Of a stretch of 25,852 nt of DNA, positions 23,596-25,852 are shown piece by piece. The DNA is taken from NCBI GenBank assembly GCA_041572755.1, contig JBFFRY010000031.1, positions 1 to 25,852 on the forward strand, read 5' to 3'. The notes beneath the pieces are model-generated. The model saw nothing but the letters and a program-made list of their open reading frames with translations. It did no database searches and was not told the DNA's origin. The first letter of the stretch is position 1, and each line of letters opens with the position of its first letter. Origin of the DNA: JBFELU01 sp041572755 (GTDB taxonomy: Bacteria > Actinomycetota > Acidimicrobiia > Spongiisociales > UBA11373). The position numbers were made by a program, and so were the translations under genes.

Positions 23596-24528
23596 GTGCC
23601 CTCTAGGCTTCGCGTGGTGACGAAGCCGAGGGTCGAGGTTGCCACCAACGCCGTGATCGTGGCGGTCACGGGCGATGAGCCGCGCATCCTCACCGTGGGC
23701 GGCAACGGGCTGGTGGGGCTTCCGGTCGGCGCTCTCGACCCCGAGGCGGATCGAACGCTGGAACGGGCGCTGCGGCGCTGGGTGCGGGAACACACCGGCA
23801 TCGAGCTGGGCTACGTGGAACAGCTCTACACCCTGGGCGACGTTGGTCGGGGTCCCGACCCGCTGGTGCGGCTCGTCTCGGTGACGTATCTGGCCCTGGT
23901 CCGAGAGACCGAGGCGGAACCCGGCGCATGGTGGGACTGGTATGAGTTCTTCCCCTGGGAGGACTGGCGCGCGGGCCGTCCTCGAGTGCTGGAGGACGCC
24001 ATCGTGCCGGCGCTCGAGGCGTGGGCGAGCGCCACCGAGGATCGGGAGGCGCGGCGGGAACGCATGCAGATCATGTTCGGGCTCGAAGGCTCGGCCTGGG
24101 ATGCCGAGCGGACGCTGGAGCGATACGAGTTGCTGTGGGAGTCGAGTTTCGTCCCGGAGTCGGGCCCGGAGCGCTCCGACGACGCCGTGCACGGCCGACC
24201 CATGCATCTGGATCACCGGCGCATCGCCGCCCAGGCACTGGGACGAATCAGAGGCAAGCTTCGCTATCGACCCGTCGTGTTCGAGTTGGTGGCGGACACG
24301 TTCACCATCAGCGGGTTGCAGCGAGTGGTCGAAGCCCTGTGGGGGGCGCGGCTCCACACCCAGAACTTCCGGAGACTCCTCGACCGGGGAGGCCTCGTCG
24401 AGGGCACCGGTGAGTTGGACACGACCACCGGCGGGCGCCCGGCCGAGTTGTACCGATTCCGTCGCGAAGTCATGCGGGAACGCCCGGCTCCCGGGGTCGG
24501 CCTCCCGGGCCTGCGCACCAGCGGGTAG
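23596..24528 (+). CDS. NrtR-like regulator: degenerate Nudix domain + winged helix
   Basis: 310 residues. Residues ~12-140 are Nudix-like (VATNAVIVAV, ILTVGGNGLVGLPVGALD, ERALRRWVREHTGIELGYVE, VSVTYLALVRE). In the Nudix box the catalytic Glu positions read Arg/Arg (RRWVRE where REUxEE is expected), so hydrolysis is unlikely. Residues ~222-290 are the NrtR winged helix: YRPVVFELVADTFTISGLQR, LHTQNFRRLLDRGGL, and GGRPAELYRF. NrtR proteins repress NAD or pentose genes and sense ADP-ribose-type ligands with a dead Nudix domain; this one fits that design. An insert of about 70 residues (150-220, rich in Arg/Glu) between the two domains is longer than in classical NrtR. GTG 23596 has GGGGAGGGG upstream; GTG 23617 is the alternative. 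Divergent from the nucleotidase gene. Confidence 0.85.
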   Translation: MPSRLRVVTKPRVEVATNAVIVAVTGDEPRILTVGGNGLVGLPVGALDPEADRTLERALRRWVREHTGIELGYVEQLYTLGDVGRGPDPLVRLVSVTYLALVRETEAEPGAWWDWYEFFPWEDWRAGRPRVLEDAIVPALEAWASATEDREARRERMQIMFGLEGSAWDAERTLERYELLWESSFVPESGPERSDDAVHGRPMHLDHRRIAAQALGRIRGKLRYRPVVFELVADTFTISGLQRVVEALWGARLHTQNFRRLLDRGGLVEGTGELDTTTGGRPAELYRFRREVMRERPAPGVGLPGLRTSG

Positions 24529-24585
24529 GCACACCTTGACCCAGGCCACGGTGGGCTTGACAGGCGTCCGATGATCGAACAGGGA

Positions 24586-25035
24586 CTACGGGTTCCGTGC
24601 TGCCCGTCGCAGCTCGGTGATGGTACGACGGAGCAGTGTCTCGAGGCGACTGCGATGCCGTTCCAGGACCGCGAGTTGATCGCGGGCATCTCCGATCTGC
24701 TCTTCGAGGTCGCGAAGGCTGGCCCTTCGAGTTCCCACTGCGCCGTCCCCGCCTCCATCGGGCTCCAGAAGGCCTAACAGCCGCCCGACGTCACTTCCCG
24801 AGATGAGCGGATGGTGAAGCGGTCGATCCTTGGCGATCACATAGCGGTAGCCGCGGCCCTGCCGTTGCCGCTCGAGGAATCCGGCAGCGAGCAGGTCGCT
24901 CACCACCTTGATCGCCCAGCGTCGGGAGATCCCGGCGGCGTCGGCGATGTCGTCGATGGTGGCGTTTGGATCGCGGTGTACCGCCAAGAGCACTGCTCCG
25001 TGGGTGGAGATGAACGCCCACGCCATGAGGTGCAT
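24586..25035 (-). CDS. small winged-helix transcriptional regulator with C-terminal coiled coil
   Basis: 149 residues. A MarR-like winged helix spans about 10-72: HGAVLLAVHRDPNATIDDIA, recognition-helix region ISRRWAIKVVSDLLAAGFLE, wing RQRQGRGYRYVIAKD, then RPLHHPLI, a hallmark of a common actinobacterial one-domain regulator family. After a Gly-rich linker (EPDGGGDGAVG) residues ~105-145 form a heptad-rich helix (LRDLEEQIGDARDQLAVLER) suited to dimerisation. ATG 25035 has GGAG eight to ten bases upstream. It is divergent from the lipoprotein gene at 25155, with three inverted repeats between, so control of itself and that lipoprotein is the simplest guess. It converges on the NrtR-like gene with 57 bases between their ends, where I see nothing else. 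Confidence 0.82.
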   Translation of the reverse strand: MHLMAWAFISTHGAVLLAVHRDPNATIDDIADAAGISRRWAIKVVSDLLAAGFLERQRQGRGYRYVIAKDRPLHHPLISGSDVGRLLGLLEPDGGGDGAVGTRRASLRDLEEQIGDARDQLAVLERHRSRLETLLRRTITELRRAARNP

Positions 25036-25059
25036 AATAGTTCACTCCATGGCTCATGA

Positions 25060-25072
25060 AGAGGAAACCTCT
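25060..25072. promoter_or_regulatory. perfect 13-base palindrome, candidate operator
   Basis: AGAGG-AAA-CCTCT lies 25 bases upstream of the winged-helix regulator start and 82 bases upstream of the lipoprotein start. Its size suits a dimeric winged-helix protein. Confidence 0.4.
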
Positions 25073-25073
25073 G

Positions 25074-25089
25074 GTGCAATATTCTGCAC
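25074..25089. promoter_or_regulatory. inverted repeat GTGCA-N6-TGCAC, candidate operator or promoter region
   Basis: Five-base arms flank an AT-rich centre (ATATTC), one base after the AGAGG palindrome. On the plus strand TATCTA at 25094-25099 could be a -10 for the lipoprotein gene, preceded by TG two bases upstream, so a protein on this repeat would block RNA polymerase. Confidence 0.35.
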
Positions 25090-25110
25090 GTGCTATCTAT
25101 GCAGGCTTCT

Positions 25111-25131
25111 GACGCACCTGGGCGGTGCGTC
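25111..25131 (+). promoter_or_regulatory. 5'-UTR hairpin ahead of the lipoprotein gene
   Basis: Perfect 8-bp stem GACGCACC / GGTGCGTC with loop TGGGC, ending 10 bases before the ribosome binding site GAGGGGAG (25141-25148). If transcription starts near 25105 the hairpin would sit at the mRNA 5' end, where it could stabilise the message. Confidence 0.45.
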
Positions 25132-25154
25132 GCAACCTAAGAGGGGAGCAATCA

Positions 25155-25852
25155 ATGAGGCAGAACTGGGTTCGAGTCGTCGGCATGGCTCTGGCGATCG
25201 CCCTCGTCACCGTCGCTTGCGGCGACGACGATGGGGCCGACCCCACCGTCGCCCCTTCCGCAACCGAAGCCGAAGGCATGCCGGTGCCCGGGAGCGCAGG
25301 TGCCGTCGACACCGTCGTCGAAGGTGAATCCGGCGAGTACAGCGAGGTATGCGCGGTGGCTCAGGAGTTCTGGGAGCAGGAAGACTTCCCGAGCCATGCT
25401 CAACTGGAGCGGTACATTGCAGCGGCCCCAGCCGAGATCAAGGCCGCAGTGGATCTGGCGGGAGGCCGTCTCCTCGACGTGCCGGAGGGCGACCTGGTGT
25501 CGTTCTTCAACGTCATGGCTGATGACGACGTCGAGGCTGCCCTTGAAGCCATCGATGCCTTCGAGGAGGAGCGCTGCGGTATTCCCCACAGTGAGGGTGG
25601 GGCGCTCGTAGCCGCCGGCACGAGCCACGAGATCGAGCCCGGGGCTCAGCGCGTCGATGTGACCGCCCTCGACTTCACCTTCGAGTTCGACGGGACAATC
25701 GCAGCGGGACGGACCTCCTTCGTCCTCACCAACCAGGGAGACCAGGCCCACTTCCTGCTGATCGCCAAGCTCGCCGACGGAATCGACCTGGAAGCGGCGC
25801 TCGAGTCAGACGACGACAGCAGCTTCGTCGGGTTCTGGGAGACCGGTACGGC
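25155..25852 (+). CDS. lipoprotein with cupredoxin-like C-terminal part (runs off the right edge)
   Basis: 232 residues are visible and the frame is still open at the window end. ATG 25155 is seven bases after a strong GAGGGGAG site. The signal peptide ends in the lipobox TVAC (Cys22), followed by GDDDGADP and a short Ala/Pro/Glu linker. Residues ~55-150 look helical with two Cys (EVCAVAQEF, EERCGIPHS) that could pair. From about 172 the pattern VDVTALDFTFEFDGTIAAGR, TSFVLTNQGDQAHFLLIAKL resembles the beta-sandwich of plastocyanin/halocyanin-like extracytoplasmic proteins. The His in QAHFLL sits where copper proteins have a ligand, but the remaining ligands are not visible, so metal binding is open. 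Probably regulated by the divergent winged-helix protein. Confidence 0.8.
   Translation, partial: MRQNWVRVVGMALAIALVTVACGDDDGADPTVAPSATEAEGMPVPGSAGAVDTVVEGESGEYSEVCAVAQEFWEQEDFPSHAQLERYIAAAPAEIKAAVDLAGGRLLDVPEGDLVSFFNVMADDDVEAALEAIDAFEEERCGIPHSEGGALVAAGTSHEIEPGAQRVDVTALDFTFEFDGTIAAGRTSFVLTNQGDQAHFLLIAKLADGIDLEAALESDDDSSFVGFWETGT

Noticed and set aside
24557..24562. TTGACA as a -35 box on the plus strand
   Set aside because: No -10 at suitable distance and no plus-strand gene starts downstream before 25155.

Overview
The window is GC-rich, densely packed bacterial chromosome with frequent GTG starts, 4-nt GTGA start/stop overlaps and several lipoproteins of the form Cys-Gly-Asp-Asp followed by a Thr/Ala-rich linker. 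Together with a BTAD/NB-ARC (SARP/AfsR-type) regulator and an MMPL transporter this points to Actinomycetota. The lipoprotein style suggests Acidimicrobiia or a relative; that rank is an inference from general appearance. I see no rRNA, tRNA, CRISPR array, insertion sequence or phage gene, and no gene-free stretch longer than about 220 bases.

Layout. 1-2425 (minus strand): the 5' end of an unknown gene, two unknown lipoproteins, and a membrane-anchored protein built of about six ~22-residue repeats. 2565-5162 (plus): a large regulator, divergent from the repeat protein, carrying a winged helix, BTAD, NB-ARC ATPase and, unusually, the second half of a BMP-type ligand-binding protein. 5170-9133: a TfoX-N domain protein, an anchored extracytoplasmic protein, an unknown membrane protein, an AzlCD branched-chain amino acid exporter and an AIM24-family protein. 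9210-14016: an MMPL/RND transporter facing a secreted trypsin-fold protein with about 36 RTX repeats; the two converge on one shared terminator hairpin. 14114-16018: an HExxH membrane protein and a secreted GH114-like glycosidase. 16020-16866: an FKBP-type prolyl isomerase lipoprotein and a dodecin.

16922-23560 (minus strand) looks like one transcriptional unit: a HAD-type deoxyribonucleotidase homologue, a chimeric substrate-binding lipoprotein (amino-acid SBP_bac_3 module fused to a phosphonate PhnD module), a PhnC ATPase, two PhnE permeases (the first with about six extra membrane segments) and a dGTPase-type HD hydrolase overlapping the last permease gene. A PhnCDE-type importer with a two-module receptor, bracketed by nucleotide-hydrolysing enzymes and with no C-P lyase genes in view, is the most unusual system here. 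A degenerate-Nudix NrtR-like regulator is divergent from it at 23596.

The right end has a small winged-helix regulator divergent from a lipoprotein with a cupredoxin-like tail that runs off the window; several perfect inverted repeats lie between them.

The most notable observations are the two-module receptor, the BTAD-NB-ARC-half-BMP regulator, the trypsin homologue that has lost its catalytic His and Ser, and the repeat protein beside the chimeric regulator.
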